A DNA stretch of 64,000 nucleotides, from the NCBI GenBank assembly GCA_015277795.1, contig CP063848.1:5022001-5086000 (forward strand), in the 5' to 3' direction. The position numbers and the translations under genes were made by a program. Positions 49,431-59,324 of the stretch are shown piece by piece (position 1 is the first letter of the stretch; the number at the start of each line of letters is the position of its first letter). Source of the stretch: Massilia sp. UMI-21. GTDB taxonomy: Bacteria; Pseudomonadota; Gammaproteobacteria; Burkholderiales; Burkholderiaceae_D. Below the pieces are notes generated by a model that did not search any database, was not told the origin of the DNA, and saw only the letters and a program-made list of their open reading frames with translations.

Positions 49431-50342
49431 TTATGTAAGCTTGCCTTCGTTGGTCGGATATTCGTTCCAGTGCAGCTTTTCGCGCAGCGTATGGTAGTAG
49501 CTCCAGCCGTGCGGATGCAGGAAGGTGATCGTGTGCGGCGAGCGCGAGATGACGATGCGGTCGCCCAGTTGCAGGCTGGTGAAGGTCTGCATGTCGAAGT
49601 TGACGCTGATGTCGCGCCCCGCCACCAGTTCCACCACGATCTCGCTCGACTCGGGCACCACGATCGGCCGGTTCGACAGCGCATGCGGCGCGATCGGCAC
49701 CAGCACGATGCCCTGCACGCGCGGATGCAGCAGCGGGCCGCCGGCCGACAGCGCATACGCGGTCGAGCCGGTGGGCGTGGAAACGATCAGGCCGTCCGCG
49801 CGCTGGTTGTACATGAACTCGCCGTCGACGATGAGCTTGAGCTCGACCATGCCGGCGCCGGTGCCGCGCGCCACGACCACGTCGTTGAAGGCGACGCTGC
49901 AAAAAATCTCCTGGCCGTCACGCACCACGCGCGCCTGCAGCAGCGTGCGCTCCTCGGCCCTGGCCCGGCCCTGCAGGATCTCGTGCAGGGCCGGCACCAT
50001 GCGATCGAGCGGAATGTCGGTAATGAAGCCCAGGCGGCCCGAGTTGATGCCGATCAGCCGGATGTCGTACTTGGCGAGCTGGCGCGCGATGCCGAGCATG
50101 GTGCCGTCGCCGCCCATGACCACCGCGTAACCGGCCTGCTCGCCGATCTCGGCCACGCTCAAGGCCTCGATGCCGGCGATGCCGAGCGGTTCCAGGTAAG
50201 CCGCGGTATCGGTCTCGAACACCACCCGGTAGCCTTCGGCGGCCAGGAAGTCCACCAGTTGCCGGGCCGGATCCTCGATGCCGGGAGTATTTTGCCGCAC
50301 CACGAGCGCGATGATTTGTTGCTTTTCAGGCGACACTGACAT
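49431..50342 (-). CDS. nadK: NAD kinase
   Basis: Phosphorylates NAD to NADP using ATP or polyphosphate. The 303-residue protein has the GGDGTML motif (about residues 77-83) and the downstream signature [20 protein letters not shown]. First gene of nadK-recN. The SOS box ahead of it gives DNA-damage control to a housekeeping enzyme. Confidence 0.96.
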   Translation of the reverse strand: MSVSPEKQQIIALVVRQNTPGIEDPARQLVDFLAAEGYRVVFETDTAAYLEPLGIAGIEALSVAEIGEQAGYAVVMGGDGTMLGIARQLAKYDIRLIGINSGRLGFITDIPLDRMVPALHEILQGRARAEERTLLQARVVRDGQEIFCSVAFNDVVVARGTGAGMVELKLIVDGEFMYNQRADGLIVSTPTGSTAYALSAGGPLLHPRVQGIVLVPIAPHALSNRPIVVPESSEIVVELVAGRDISVNFDMQTFTSLQLGDRIVISRSPHTITFLHPHGWSYYHTLREKLHWNEYPTNEGKLT

Positions 50343-50456
50343 GGGTCCAGGACGGTTGGGTTGGGACTAGGAGATTAACCGATTCTCCCAGCGTCTGCCA
50401 TACGGCGCCGCTGATACGGCGCCGCTGCACGGTCCCTGCCGGCGCCCGCCAATCAA

Positions 50457-50472
50457 CTGTACAAATAAACAG
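50457..50472 (-). promoter_or_regulatory. LexA (SOS) box upstream of nadK-recN
   Basis: CTGTACAAATAAACAG fits CTG-N10-CAG. It overlaps a possible -10 (TATACT on the minus strand) and lies about 115 bases before nadK. recN is a classic LexA target, which supports the call. Confidence 0.78.
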
Positions 50473-50502
50473 TATAACGGGCGCCCCCTGCTTCCGGCAA
50501 GC

Positions 50503-51396
50503 TCAGAGCAGCAGCCCGACCGCCACCGCCAGCGTCACCGCGGTCACCAGGGTGAACAGGTGCAGCACCAGCAGCACGATCCAGCGCAGCGCGGTCAGGA
50601 TCCGCCCGCCGCCATAGACGCGCCGCATCGCCGTCGGCAGGTAGAACACCAGCCAGGCCAGCAGCGCGAAGCGCACCAGGTTCCAGCCGTCGGCCAGCAT
50701 GAACAGGCTCAGCATGAAGAAGGCGAAGCCGTTACTGTGCAGGGCGAACAGGAAGTGCTCGCCGTAGCGCCGGCCCGAGCCGAGGTAGAGCAGCTTCAGG
50801 TACAGGGCGAACACCGGCATCATCAGGAAGATCGCATACGGGGTGTAGCTGAAGAACACCCGCTTGGAGGTTTCCTGCAGCTCCTTCTGCGACATCGCAA
50901 ACAGGCGCTCCGCGCCCTGCTCCAGCCTCGGGCTGATCCGGCCCAGCAGGCGCTTGGCATTGTTTTGAAACTCCTGGTAGTCCTCGGAGTGCCGCGTTTG
51001 CGCCGATGGCTGGGTCGCGGTCGCGCTGAGCGCCGGCGCTGTCTCGGCGCGGCTTCCTGTATTGACGATCTCGACCGCGCTCATTTTGAACAGCGCGAAG
51101 AAGATGATGCTGAAGGTGAGGTACAGGCGCAGCGGCTCGATGTAGCGCACGCGGCGGCCTTCGACGTATTCGCGGCTCAGGAATCCCGGCTTGAACAGCA
51201 GCAGCTTGAGCGAGCGCCACAGCTTGCCCTCGAGCGCCACGTAGTGCGCGATGAACTCGTGCAGGAATTCACGCGCGCTCGGCACGTGCAGGTGGGTCGC
51301 CTGGCCGCACTGGTGGCAGTAGTTGCCCGAGGTGACGGTATCGCAGTTCTTGCAGACGTGGGCGTGCTGGAGGGTGTCGAGGGTGTGGGCAGTCAA
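50503..51396 (-). CDS. DUF3667 membrane protein with N-terminal zinc ribbon
   Basis: Inner-membrane protein of 297 residues. A short zinc ribbon (CKNCDTVTSGNYCHQCGQ, residues 15-32) is followed by FLSREYVEGRRVRYIEPLRLYLT, the hallmark of DUF3667. Four or more hydrophobic helices lie further on, including IFLMMPVFALYLKLLYLG. Function unknown. Confidence 0.85.
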   Translation of the reverse strand: MTAHTLDTLQHAHVCKNCDTVTSGNYCHQCGQATHLHVPSAREFLHEFIAHYVALEGKLWRSLKLLLFKPGFLSREYVEGRRVRYIEPLRLYLTFSIIFFALFKMSAVEIVNTGSRAETAPALSATATQPSAQTRHSEDYQEFQNNAKRLLGRISPRLEQGAERLFAMSQKELQETSKRVFFSYTPYAIFLMMPVFALYLKLLYLGSGRRYGEHFLFALHSNGFAFFMLSLFMLADGWNLVRFALLAWLVFYLPTAMRRVYGGGRILTALRWIVLLVLHLFTLVTAVTLAVAVGLLL

Positions 51397-51552
51397 GATA
51401 CGGATCTCGCAATATTGTCCAAGTCGCCATGTTATCGGGTTAGTTGCAAAAAAGCATCATCCATTGTGGCGATTTGCCGACGGCTTCAATTGCGCGACCC
51501 CTTGGCCGGCGCACGGTTACGATTGCATTGACTGCAACAAAGGAGAACGCAC

Positions 51553-51876
51553 ATGGTCACCGAAACCAAGGACCGCTTCATCAACACCAAGGCGCCGATC
51601 GAACCCGGCGACGACGTCAAGCGCGAGCCCTACGAGCGTGACGAAACGCCGGACGCGCAGGACCAGCAACCGCGCGGCGTCATGGAGCAGGCCGCGGAGG
51701 ACCTCGCGCAGGGCCTCCAGAACACCGACTGCTACGGCACCAACCCGGACGGGCTGGAAAATGCGGTCGAGCCGGCCGCCGGCGCATCCGGCCAGGCCAA
51801 GCCCCAGCCGGACGCCAACCGTTCGATGCGCCGGCACGACACCACCAACGACGAGTCGGACCACAACAACCTGTGA
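51553..51876 (+). CDS. Small acidic hydrophilic protein, unknown
   Basis: A 107-residue protein rich in Asp, Glu, Gln and Asn, with no membrane helix or known domain. Features such as KREPYERDETPDAQD suggest an intrinsically disordered stress protein. AAAGGAGAACGCAC gives a strong ribosome site. It is 10 bases before the OsmC gene, so the pair is cotranscribed and may belong to the same stress response. Confidence 0.72.
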   Translation: MVTETKDRFINTKAPIEPGDDVKREPYERDETPDAQDQQPRGVMEQAAEDLAQGLQNTDCYGTNPDGLENAVEPAAGASGQAKPQPDANRSMRRHDTTNDESDHNNL

Positions 51877-51886
51877 AAGGAATACG

Positions 51887-52318
51887 ATGACCATCAAACG
51901 CAACGGCAGCGCCGTCTGGAGCGGCGGCCTGAAGGACGGCAAGGGTGCGGTCTCGACCGCGAGCGGCGTGCTCAAGGATGCGCAATACGGCTTCAACACC
52001 CGCTTCGAGGACGGCCCGGGCACCAACCCCGAAGAACTGATCGGCGCGGCCCACGCGGGCTGCTTCACGATGGCGCTATCGGGCCAGCTGGGCCAGGCCG
52101 GCATGACGGCGCAAGAGCTGCGCACCACCGCCACCGTCTCGATGGAAAAGGTCGACGGCGGCTTCTCGATCACCGCGGTGCACCTCGACCTGGTGGCGAA
52201 GATTCCGGGCGCCAGCCAGGAAGACTTCGACAAGGCGGCCAACACGGCCAAGGAAAACTGCCCGGTGTCGAAGCTGCTGAACGCCAACATCACGATGACC
52301 GCGAAGCTCGAGAATTGA
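51887..52318 (+). CDS. osmC: OsmC/OhrA family peroxiredoxin-like protein
   Basis: Cytoplasmic hydroperoxide reductase of 143 residues. Catalytic Cys are in GAAHAGCFTMAL (about residue 61) and KENCPVSKLL (about residue 126), in the OsmC/Ohr arrangement. It begins MTIKRNGSAVWSGGLKDGKG, closer to OsmC than to OhrA. It follows the small acidic protein gene. Confidence 0.92.
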   Translation: MTIKRNGSAVWSGGLKDGKGAVSTASGVLKDAQYGFNTRFEDGPGTNPEELIGAAHAGCFTMALSGQLGQAGMTAQELRTTATVSMEKVDGGFSITAVHLDLVAKIPGASQEDFDKAANTAKENCPVSKLLNANITMTAKLEN

Positions 52319-52364
52319 CTGCGTCTGCACGCTGCCTATGCTGGTGGCGTCCTGCGGTCCCGTA

Positions 52365-52389
52365 GCGTGGGTGGGTCTCCCGCCCACGC
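52365..52389. repeat. REP-like palindrome
   Basis: GCGTGGG-centred inverted repeat: GCGTGGGTGGG and CCCGCCCACGC around TCT. It lies after osmC and looks like the extragenic palindromes scattered in such genomes. It may help end osmC transcription. Confidence 0.6.
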
Positions 52390-52496
52390 GTTCAACTCAC
52401 GCACGAACATTGACACCGCATCGCCGGCCGTGCCCTGCAAGATCAGCGCCCAGCGCATAGAATGACCGCTTTCCGAATCACCAGAAGGACACCCCC

Positions 52497-52910
52497 ATGC
52501 GCATCCTCCACACCATGCTCCGCGTCGGCGACCTGCAGCGCTCGATCGACTTCTACACCACCGTGCTCGGCATGAAGCTGCTGCGTACCAGCGACAACCC
52601 CGAATACAAGTACAAGCTGGCCTTCCTTGGCTACGGCAGCAACCCCGACCATGCCGAACTCGAGCTGACCTACAACTACGGCGTCGACAGCTACGACATG
52701 GGCACCGCCTACGGCCACATCGCCATCTCGGCCGAGGATATCTACGCCACCTGCGACAGTGTGCGCGCCGCCGGCGGCAACATCACGCGCGAACCCGGCC
52801 CGGTCAAGGGCGGCAGCACCGTGATCGCCTTCATCACCGACCCGGACGGCTACAAGGTCGAGCTGATCGAACGCAAGGACAATGCCGCTGGCGCCGGCCT
52901 GAGCAGCTAA
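52497..52910 (+). CDS. gloA: Lactoylglutathione lyase (glyoxalase I)
   Basis: Converts the methylglyoxal-glutathione adduct to S-lactoylglutathione. In this 137-residue protein the metal ligands fall at His5, Glu56, His74 and Glu122, matching the E. coli nickel enzyme exactly. The VOC fold start [20 protein letters not shown] is typical. Monocistronic, with a hairpin after the stop. Confidence 0.96.
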   Translation: MRILHTMLRVGDLQRSIDFYTTVLGMKLLRTSDNPEYKYKLAFLGYGSNPDHAELELTYNYGVDSYDMGTAYGHIAISAEDIYATCDSVRAAGGNITREPGPVKGGSTVIAFITDPDGYKVELIERKDNAAGAGLSS

Positions 52911-52930
52911 GACGCGCTCCGGTCGTGAAG

Positions 52931-52966
52931 CGGGCGGCATGGCGATCCACGCCATGCCGCCCGTCG
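52931..52966 (+). terminator. Hairpin after gloA
   Basis: Stem CGGGCGGCATGGCG/CGCCATGCCGCCCG with loop ATCCA. Only a weak T-rich tail follows, so termination is likely but not certain. Confidence 0.65.
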
Positions 52967-53012
52967 TGTTTCATGGCCGCCGCCAGCAGGCCGGCGGCCA
53001 ATGCCCGTATTC

Positions 53013-54323
<1,311 letters not shown>

Positions 54324-54365
54324 CTATTTGATCGTCAAATCAATGAGTTAGCGTAAGCCTGAAAA

Positions 54366-54402
54366 GCAAAAAGCCCGGACCAAGAGGACCGGGCTTTTTA
54401 AC
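54366..54402 (-). terminator. Terminator after tolC
   Basis: Stem AAAAAGCCCGGTCC/GGACCGGGCTTTTT with a short loop, strong in both directions. It lies about 30 bases after the tolC stop. Confidence 0.88.
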
Positions 54403-54433
54403 AATGCGGGCGGCAGGACGAGCCCGCGTCGGA

Positions 54434-55807
54434 TTATTTTTCCAGCAGCGTGTTGACTGCCGCCAGGTCCGATTCGCGCAGCGAACCCGCCGCGGCCTTC
54501 AGGCGCAGGCCGTTCAGGATGGTGTCGTAACGTGCACGCGACAGGTCGGTGCGGGTCTGGTACAGCTGGCGCTGTGCGTTGAGCACGTCGATATTGATGC
54601 GCACGCCCACCTGGTAGCCCAGCTTGTTCGATTCCAGTGCCGACTGGCTCGACACTTCCGCCGCTTCCAGCGCCTTGACCTGGGCCATGCCGCTGTTCAC
54701 ACCGAGATAGGCCTGGCGCGCCTGCAGCGCCGCCTGGCGGCGGGTTGCTTCGAGGTCGTTCCTGGCCTTGTCTTCCAGCGCGATCGCTTCGCGCACGCGG
54801 CTGGTCACGGCAAAGCCGCTGAAGATCGGCACCGCGAACTGCACGCCGATGCCGTTGTTCTTCAGGACGCCCGAGCTGTTCAACTGGCCGCCGACGTCGC
54901 GGCGCGTGTGGCTCGCGACCAGGTCCACGGTCGGGTAATGGCCGGCGCGATTGCGCGAGATGTCGCGCTTGGCCAGTCCCACCTGCAGCTCCGACACGGT
55001 CACGCCATAATTCTGATTCAAGGCCGACGCCACCCACGGGTCGACGTTCGCCGGCGCCGGGGGCAGCAGGGTGACGCCGCTCTTGAGCTGCGCCAGCGTG
55101 GCCGGGGTCGTGCCGATGATCGCCTCCAGCGCGTTGCGCTTGTTGTCGAGATCGTTCACCGCCGCGAATTCCTGCGCGATCACCAGGTCGTAGGCTGCTT
55201 GCGCCTCGTGGGTGTCGGTGATGGTCTGGGTGCCGACCTCGAAGTTGCGCTTGGCCGACGCCAGCTGTTCGGTCACCGCGGATTTCTGGGCCCGGATCGA
55301 TTCCAGCTTGTCCTGGGCAGCCAGCACGTCGAAATAGGCTTGCGCCACGCGGGTCATCAAGTCCTGCTGGGCCTGGGCAAACTGCGCCTCTGCAATGGCC
55401 TGCTGCAGCTTGCTCTGCTGGTAGGTTTGCCAGGCGTCCCAGCGGAACAGCGGCTGGGTCAGGGCCACCGTGTACTCGGTGGTGCGCTCGTTCGAGAGGC
55501 TGGCGGCGACGACCCTGCTGACGCCGCTTTCCGGATCGGTAATTCGCACGCCCTCGTTCCAGGGCGAGCTGTCGCTGTCGTTCTTGATGCTGCTGCCGGT
55601 GATGCCCACCCTGGGGAGCAGTCCCGCACGCCCCTGCGTGATCCGTTCCTGGCCGGCGGCCAATGATGCGCGCGCACTGGCATAGGTCGCATCGTTGGCG
55701 AGCGCCTGCTGGTACACCTGGAGCAGGTCGGCCGCGCTGGCACTCAGCGAAAAGACCGCGCCGGCAACCAGCACGGCAAGAAAGGATTTGCGCAGGGGTT
55801 TCTGCAT
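54434..55807 (-). CDS. tolC: TolC-family outer-membrane efflux channel
   Basis: Trimeric outer-membrane exit duct for efflux pumps and type I secretion, 457 residues. The signal peptide ends near SASA (residue 25). The two OEP repeats are visible: DLLQVYQQALANDATYASARA with TQPLFRWDAWQTYQQSK, and the second with FAVPIFSGFAVTSRV and GYQVGVRINIDVLNAQRQLY. A GGAGAATGTA ribosome site fixes the start. Downstream of pcm and the rhodanese gene in one operon. It could be the exit duct for the DUF4214 protein. Confidence 0.93.
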   Translation of the reverse strand: MQKPLRKSFLAVLVAGAVFSLSASAADLLQVYQQALANDATYASARASLAAGQERITQGRAGLLPRVGITGSSIKNDSDSSPWNEGVRITDPESGVSRVVAASLSNERTTEYTVALTQPLFRWDAWQTYQQSKLQQAIAEAQFAQAQQDLMTRVAQAYFDVLAAQDKLESIRAQKSAVTEQLASAKRNFEVGTQTITDTHEAQAAYDLVIAQEFAAVNDLDNKRNALEAIIGTTPATLAQLKSGVTLLPPAPANVDPWVASALNQNYGVTVSELQVGLAKRDISRNRAGHYPTVDLVASHTRRDVGGQLNSSGVLKNNGIGVQFAVPIFSGFAVTSRVREAIALEDKARNDLEATRRQAALQARQAYLGVNSGMAQVKALEAAEVSSQSALESNKLGYQVGVRINIDVLNAQRQLYQTRTDLSRARYDTILNGLRLKAAAGSLRESDLAAVNTLLEK

Positions 55808-55847
55808 TACATTCTCCACAGGAGTCATCAAAAGTATTGGAATCAGG

Positions 55848-56180
55848 TCAGTACTTCGGCATCGAAGGATCGACCTGGTCGGCCCAGGCGTGTATTCCGC
55901 CCGTCAAATTCGTTACGTTGTCAAACCCGTTACGTTCGAGGAAGCTCGCCACCTGCATGCTGCGCGCCCCGTGGTGGCAGATGCACACGATCTCGCGGTC
56001 GTCCGGCAGTTCGCCGGCGCGGATCGGCACCAGGTGCATCGGGATCTGGGTCGAGCCTGCGATATGGCAGGTGGCGAATTCCCAGTTCTCGCGCACGTCC
56101 AGCAGCAGTGGCGGCTCGGCTGCCCCGGCCTCGGCCTGGGCGAGCCGGGCAGCCAGCTCCGGTGCGGTCATGTGCTGCAT
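55848..56180 (-). CDS. Rhodanese-like domain protein
   Basis: Single-domain sulfurtransferase of 110 residues. The domain starts LLLDVRENWEF. The active-site loop Cys is in CICHHGARSMQVASFL. The C-terminal signature is NVTNLTGGIHAWADQVD. A start at MQHMTAPE is used within a longer frame. It lies between pcm (7 bases upstream) and tolC (40 bases downstream); this trio is common in beta-proteobacteria. Confidence 0.9.
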   Translation of the reverse strand: MQHMTAPELAARLAQAEAGAAEPPLLLDVRENWEFATCHIAGSTQIPMHLVPIRAGELPDDREIVCICHHGARSMQVASFLERNGFDNVTNLTGGIHAWADQVDPSMPKY

Positions 56181-56187
56181 CGCCGCC

Positions 56188-56841
56188 TCAGAACTGGAAG
56201 CGCGACGGCGCCTGCGCACCGGTCAGCGTCTTGACATTGGTCTCGAACAGCTTGACCGTGTCGTAGCCCGTTTCCGAGCTGCGGGTAATGAGGTTGAAGC
56301 TCATCGCCGGCGCCTCGCCCAGGATCACGCCGATGCGGCCGCCCACTTTCACCCCCTTGAGCAGGGCTTCCGGCAGCACCGGCAGCCCGCCCGAGACCAC
56401 GATCACGTCGTAGGGCGCGCCCTGGTCCCAGCCGGCGGCGCCATTGCCGTCTTCGACCGTCACGTTGCTGATGCCGGCGCGCGCCAGGTTCTCGCGTGCC
56501 AGCTTGGCGGTTTCCGGCTGGATTTCCACGGTGGTCACGTGGCGCGCCATGTGCGCCAGCAGTGCCGCCATGTAGCCCGAACCGGTACCGATTTCGAGGA
56601 CGCTCTCATGCTTCTTGACCGCCAGCTCCTGCACGATGCGTGCTTCGACCTTCGGGTTGAACATCGCTTCGCCGCCCGGCAGCGGGATCTCGACGTCGGC
56701 AAACGCCAGGTTCTGGTACGCAGTCGGCACGAACTGTTCGCGCTTGACGACGTGCAGCAGGTCCAGCACGTCCTGGTCGAGCACGTTCCACGGACGGATC
56801 TGCTGTTCGATCATGTTGAAGCGGGCTTGTTCGATATTCAT
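56188..56841 (-). CDS. pcm: Protein-L-isoaspartate O-methyltransferase family protein
   Basis: SAM-dependent methyltransferase of 217 residues. The SAM motif is LEIGTGSGYMAALLAHMA (about residues 81-98), followed by VTTVEIQPE. The N-terminus NMIEQQIRPWNVLDQDVLDLL is typical of the PCMT family member found with tolC. Whether it repairs isoaspartate is not proven; this branch lacks some residues of classical Pcm. First of the pcm-rhodanese-tolC operon. Confidence 0.85.
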   Translation of the reverse strand: MNIEQARFNMIEQQIRPWNVLDQDVLDLLHVVKREQFVPTAYQNLAFADVEIPLPGGEAMFNPKVEARIVQELAVKKHESVLEIGTGSGYMAALLAHMARHVTTVEIQPETAKLARENLARAGISNVTVEDGNGAAGWDQGAPYDVIVVSGGLPVLPEALLKGVKVGGRIGVILGEAPAMSFNLITRSSETGYDTVKLFETNVKTLTGAQAPSRFQF

Positions 56842-57004
56842 CTGAGTTCTCGGTGGAAAAATAAATAATCCGATATTTTATCGTTGAACGGCCTCGGGAC
56901 GCACATCTTAACGATGGCTTGCGCGAGACCAGGGGAAATTGCGACAGTCTGCAGTTTGGAGGGGTTGAACGCCGAAAAAACGGCACGATCGCGTAAACGG
57001 CAAC

Positions 57005-57649
57005 TCAGCCGCTGCGGGGAAGGAGGCCGTGCAAGCTGAGATCGAGCAGATTGTCGAGGTAGACCTGGGGCTGCAGTTCGCCGCAGTCGCAAGGGGCCGC
57101 GGCCGAGTGCTTCCATACATTGAGCATCATCATCGGTGCGATCAACACCCGCGTCATCTGCGGGATATCGACGTCGCGGAATTCACCCCGGCCGACCCCA
57201 CGTTCGAGAATGCTGGAGATCATGCGGGTACCGCGGCTGACGACTTCTTCCTGGTAGAACCGGACAAGCTCGGGAAAGTTGCCGGCTTCGGCCAACATCA
57301 GCTTGCTGAGGCCGGATGCCTTGCTCTGCCCGATCTGTTGCCACCAGGTGCCGATCACGCTGCGCAGCAGGTCCGCGCTATGACCGTCGAATTCGGCAAC
57401 GGACAGCTCGGCCTTGCCGAGGAAGGGAAGGAGGCTTTCGCGTACGACCGCCTTGAACAGTTCTTCCTTGTTCGCGTAATACAGGTAGAGGGTGCCCTTG
57501 GAAACGCCGGCCCGGCGCGCGACGTCTTCCAGGCGGGTCGCGGCAAAGCCGTGCTCGACGAACAGGTCAATGGCGGCAGCGAGGAGCTCCTGGGGACGGG
57601 CATCCTTGCGGCGTTCCCAGCGCGGCTTGCTGTCGAGTGGACATTCCAT
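57005..57649 (-). CDS. TetR/AcrR family transcriptional regulator
   Basis: Repressor-type protein of 214 residues. The HTH is in ARRAGVSKGTLYLYYANKEELFKAVV (about residues 43-68), with a larger ligand-binding C-terminal domain. It precedes the pcm-rhodanese-tolC operon by 163 bases on the same strand and may control it, as in other efflux loci. It has its own sigma70-like promoter. Confidence 0.92.
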   Translation of the reverse strand: MECPLDSKPRWERRKDARPQELLAAAIDLFVEHGFAATRLEDVARRAGVSKGTLYLYYANKEELFKAVVRESLLPFLGKAELSVAEFDGHSADLLRSVIGTWWQQIGQSKASGLSKLMLAEAGNFPELVRFYQEEVVSRGTRMISSILERGVGRGEFRDVDIPQMTRVLIAPMMMLNVWKHSAAAPCDCGELQPQVYLDNLLDLSLHGLLPRSG

Positions 57650-57682
57650 GTTTCCGCCTAGGAACCAACTGAAGAACCACAG

Positions 57683-57711
57683 AATATAGACGGGGCTTGT
57701 CAGGCAGTCAA
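57683..57711 (-). promoter_or_regulatory. Sigma70-type promoter of the tetR gene
   Basis: On the minus strand: TTGACT, a 17-base spacer, TATATT. The -10 lies about 35 bases before the ATG. Close match to the consensus. Confidence 0.75.
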
Positions 57712-57732
57712 GCTATCGTTGTACTAGTGAAA

Positions 57733-57748
57733 CTGTCAATATAAACAG
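57733..57748. promoter_or_regulatory. Dyad upstream of the tetR promoter (LexA-like or TetR operator)
   Basis: CTGTCAATATAAACAG fits CTG-N10-CAG and is also a partial dyad, CTGT-N8-ACAG. It lies 22 bases before the -35 of the tetR promoter. It could be a LexA site or the autoregulatory operator of the TetR protein; context cannot decide. Confidence 0.5.
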
Positions 57749-57770
57749 GTATTTACGCTATTCCGCCAGC

Positions 57771-58655
57771 TCATGAGGGACCGTAGATGCGGCCGTTGGC
57801 GCGCGAGGCATACAGGGCGCCGTCGGGGTTGCGCGGCGGGATGTCCCGCTGCTGGCGCGGCACCTGGAACACCGCCAGGCGGTCGACGAGACCGGGGGCG
57901 ATTTTTTCCATCATCACGTCGAGCCCGGCCATGACGCCGACCCGCAGCGTGCGCATCGGCACCACGGCGGCATGCAGGATGGCGGCCGCCACCTCGTGCG
58001 GATCGACCTGGGGTGCGGGCAGCTTCGGTTCGCGCTCCATGTAGTTGCGCGCGTGCTGGGGCAGCGGCGTGTCGACCGCGGCCGGCTCGATCAGGGTGAT
58101 CGACACCGGTGCTTCGTCCAGTTGCTCGACCTCGATGCGCAGCGCATCGGTGAAGCCTTTCACGGCATGCTTGCTGGCCGAGTACATGCCCTGCATCGGG
58201 ATCGCCACCTCGGAGGCTTCGCTGCCGAGGTTGATCAGGGCGCCGCCCTGGCGCTTCAGGTAAGGCAGCGCCACCAGCGCGCCGTGCACCATGCCCCAGA
58301 AATTGATGTCGAACAGGCGCCGGCTGTCTTCCTCGGATACCTGGTCGAGGCGACCGAAGATGGTGCCGCCGGCATTGTTGATCCAGGTGTCGATACGGCC
58401 GTAGCGCGCGACCGCGGCCTGCGCGATGCGCTCGACATCGGTACGCTGCGAGACGTCGGCCACGACGGCGATCGCATCGACGCCGTTCTCGACCAGGCCC
58501 TGCACGACCGCCTCGAGCACATCGCCCCCGCGCGCGGCCAGCACCAGTTTCGCGCCCTGCTTGCCCGCCTCCTGGGCGGTGGCCAGGCCGATGCCGCTCG
58601 ATGCGCCGGTGATGACGACGACCTGGCGGTTCAGGGGTTTGAGGGGACTGGCCAT
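57771..58655 (-). CDS. Short-chain dehydrogenase/reductase
   Basis: NAD(P)-dependent oxidoreductase of 294 residues. Cofactor motif TGASSGIG (about residues 17-24), structural NNAGG and catalytic Tyr/Lys in MYSASKHAVKGF. The C-terminal extension beyond the core suggests the extended SDR type seen with many Massilia-like enzymes. A GGAGG ribosome site sets the start. Substrate unknown. Monocistronic. Confidence 0.9.
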   Translation of the reverse strand: MASPLKPLNRQVVVITGASSGIGLATAQEAGKQGAKLVLAARGGDVLEAVVQGLVENGVDAIAVVADVSQRTDVERIAQAAVARYGRIDTWINNAGGTIFGRLDQVSEEDSRRLFDINFWGMVHGALVALPYLKRQGGALINLGSEASEVAIPMQGMYSASKHAVKGFTDALRIEVEQLDEAPVSITLIEPAAVDTPLPQHARNYMEREPKLPAPQVDPHEVAAAILHAAVVPMRTLRVGVMAGLDVMMEKIAPGLVDRLAVFQVPRQQRDIPPRNPDGALYASRANGRIYGPS

Positions 58656-58776
58656 GCTGCCTCCTGCTGGTGGATGTGCAATGAATGCAACGTAGCAGGA
58701 AAACGGCGGGCGACGCGCCCGCTTCGGGCCAGGGGGCGGTATACTTCTGCCCTGCCTTTCATCCTCCTTCTTTCCC

Positions 58777-58872
58777 ATGCAGTGCAGAGACAACTGCGGC
58801 GCCTGCTGCACCGCGCCCTCGATCACCAGCCCGATTCCCGGCATGCCCGGCGGCAAGCCCGTTGTCAACTAA
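58777..58872 (+). CDS. Truncated YkgJ-like Cys-rich peptide, copy 1
   Basis: Encodes a 31-residue peptide ([19 protein letters not shown] and on, ending KPVVN) with the CxxxCxxCC cysteine cluster of the full gene. It is closed by TAA after the tandem junction. Ribosome site is poor. Whether it is made is unknown; it is either a relic or a small peptide. Confidence 0.4.
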   Translation: MQCRDNCGACCTAPSITSPIPGMPGGKPVVN

Positions 58873-58881
58873 AGAGATGCC

Positions 58882-58977
58882 ATGAACTGCCGCGACAACT
58901 GCGGGGCGTGCTGCATCGCCCCCTCAATTACGAGCCCGATACCCGGGATGCCCAACGGAAAGCCCGTTGTCAACTAA
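58882..58977 (+). CDS. Truncated YkgJ-like Cys-rich peptide, copy 2
   Basis: Same 31-residue form as copy 1, identical in its first 27 residues to the N-terminus of the full gene. AAAGAGATGCC precedes the ATG, the same leader that precedes the full gene 105 bases further on. Translation is plausible but unproven. Confidence 0.4.
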   Translation: MNCRDNCGACCIAPSITSPIPGMPNGKPVVN

Positions 58978-58986
58978 AGAGATGCC

Positions 58987-59247
58987 ATGAACTGCCGCGA
59001 CAACTGCGGGGCGTGCTGCATCGCCCCCTCAATTACGAGCCCGATACCCGGGATGCCCAACGGAAAACCGGCAGGTGTCAGGTGTGTTCAACTGGCGGAT
59101 GACAATCGCTGCCGCGTCTTCGGAAGTCCGGAACGGCCGGCGTTCTGCGGCGGCTTACAACCATCGGAAGAGATGTGCGGTTCCAGCCGGGAGCAGGCTT
59201 TCCGCTGGTTGGATGAATTGGAACGCGCGACAGCCCCTGCGCAGTAA
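58987..59247 (+). CDS. YkgJ-family zinc/iron-chelating domain protein
   Basis: Small Cys-rich protein of 86 residues. Cys clusters: CRDNCGACC at the start, then [20 protein letters not shown] and EMCG, the arrangement of the YkgJ/UPF0153 metal-binding family. It ends in a charged helix ([13 protein letters not shown]). The metal and partner are unknown. It is the full-length third member of a tandem array and borders the AT-richer island. Confidence 0.85.
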   Translation: MNCRDNCGACCIAPSITSPIPGMPNGKPAGVRCVQLADDNRCRVFGSPERPAFCGGLQPSEEMCGSSREQAFRWLDELERATAPAQ

Positions 59248-59324
59248 GACGGGCATCGTGCGTCGCCCAACGTGGCTCTCTGCCTTTTGTTGCAGACCAA
59301 TGGTCTCCTAACCGGTAGCGCGCT

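Larger units (their letters stand above)
58777..59067 (+). repeat. Three tandem 105-bp repeats covering the YkgJ N-terminal module
   Basis: Units start at 58777, 58882 and 58987. Units 2 and 3 are identical for about 80 bases. Unit 1 differs mainly at synonymous sites in its first 80 bases. The last 26 bases of units 1 and 2 (ending CAACTAAAGAGATGCC) are identical. Unit 3 alone runs on into the full-length gene. Confidence 0.9.

Noticed and set aside
57771..58868. Longer start for the SDR gene
   Set aside because: The extra N-terminal stretch is low-complexity and lacks the SDR start; GGAGG sits just before the internal ATG.
58777..59067. CRISPR-like array
   Set aside because: Repeats are 105 bp, coding and directly abutting with no spacers; it is a gene-module tandem duplication.
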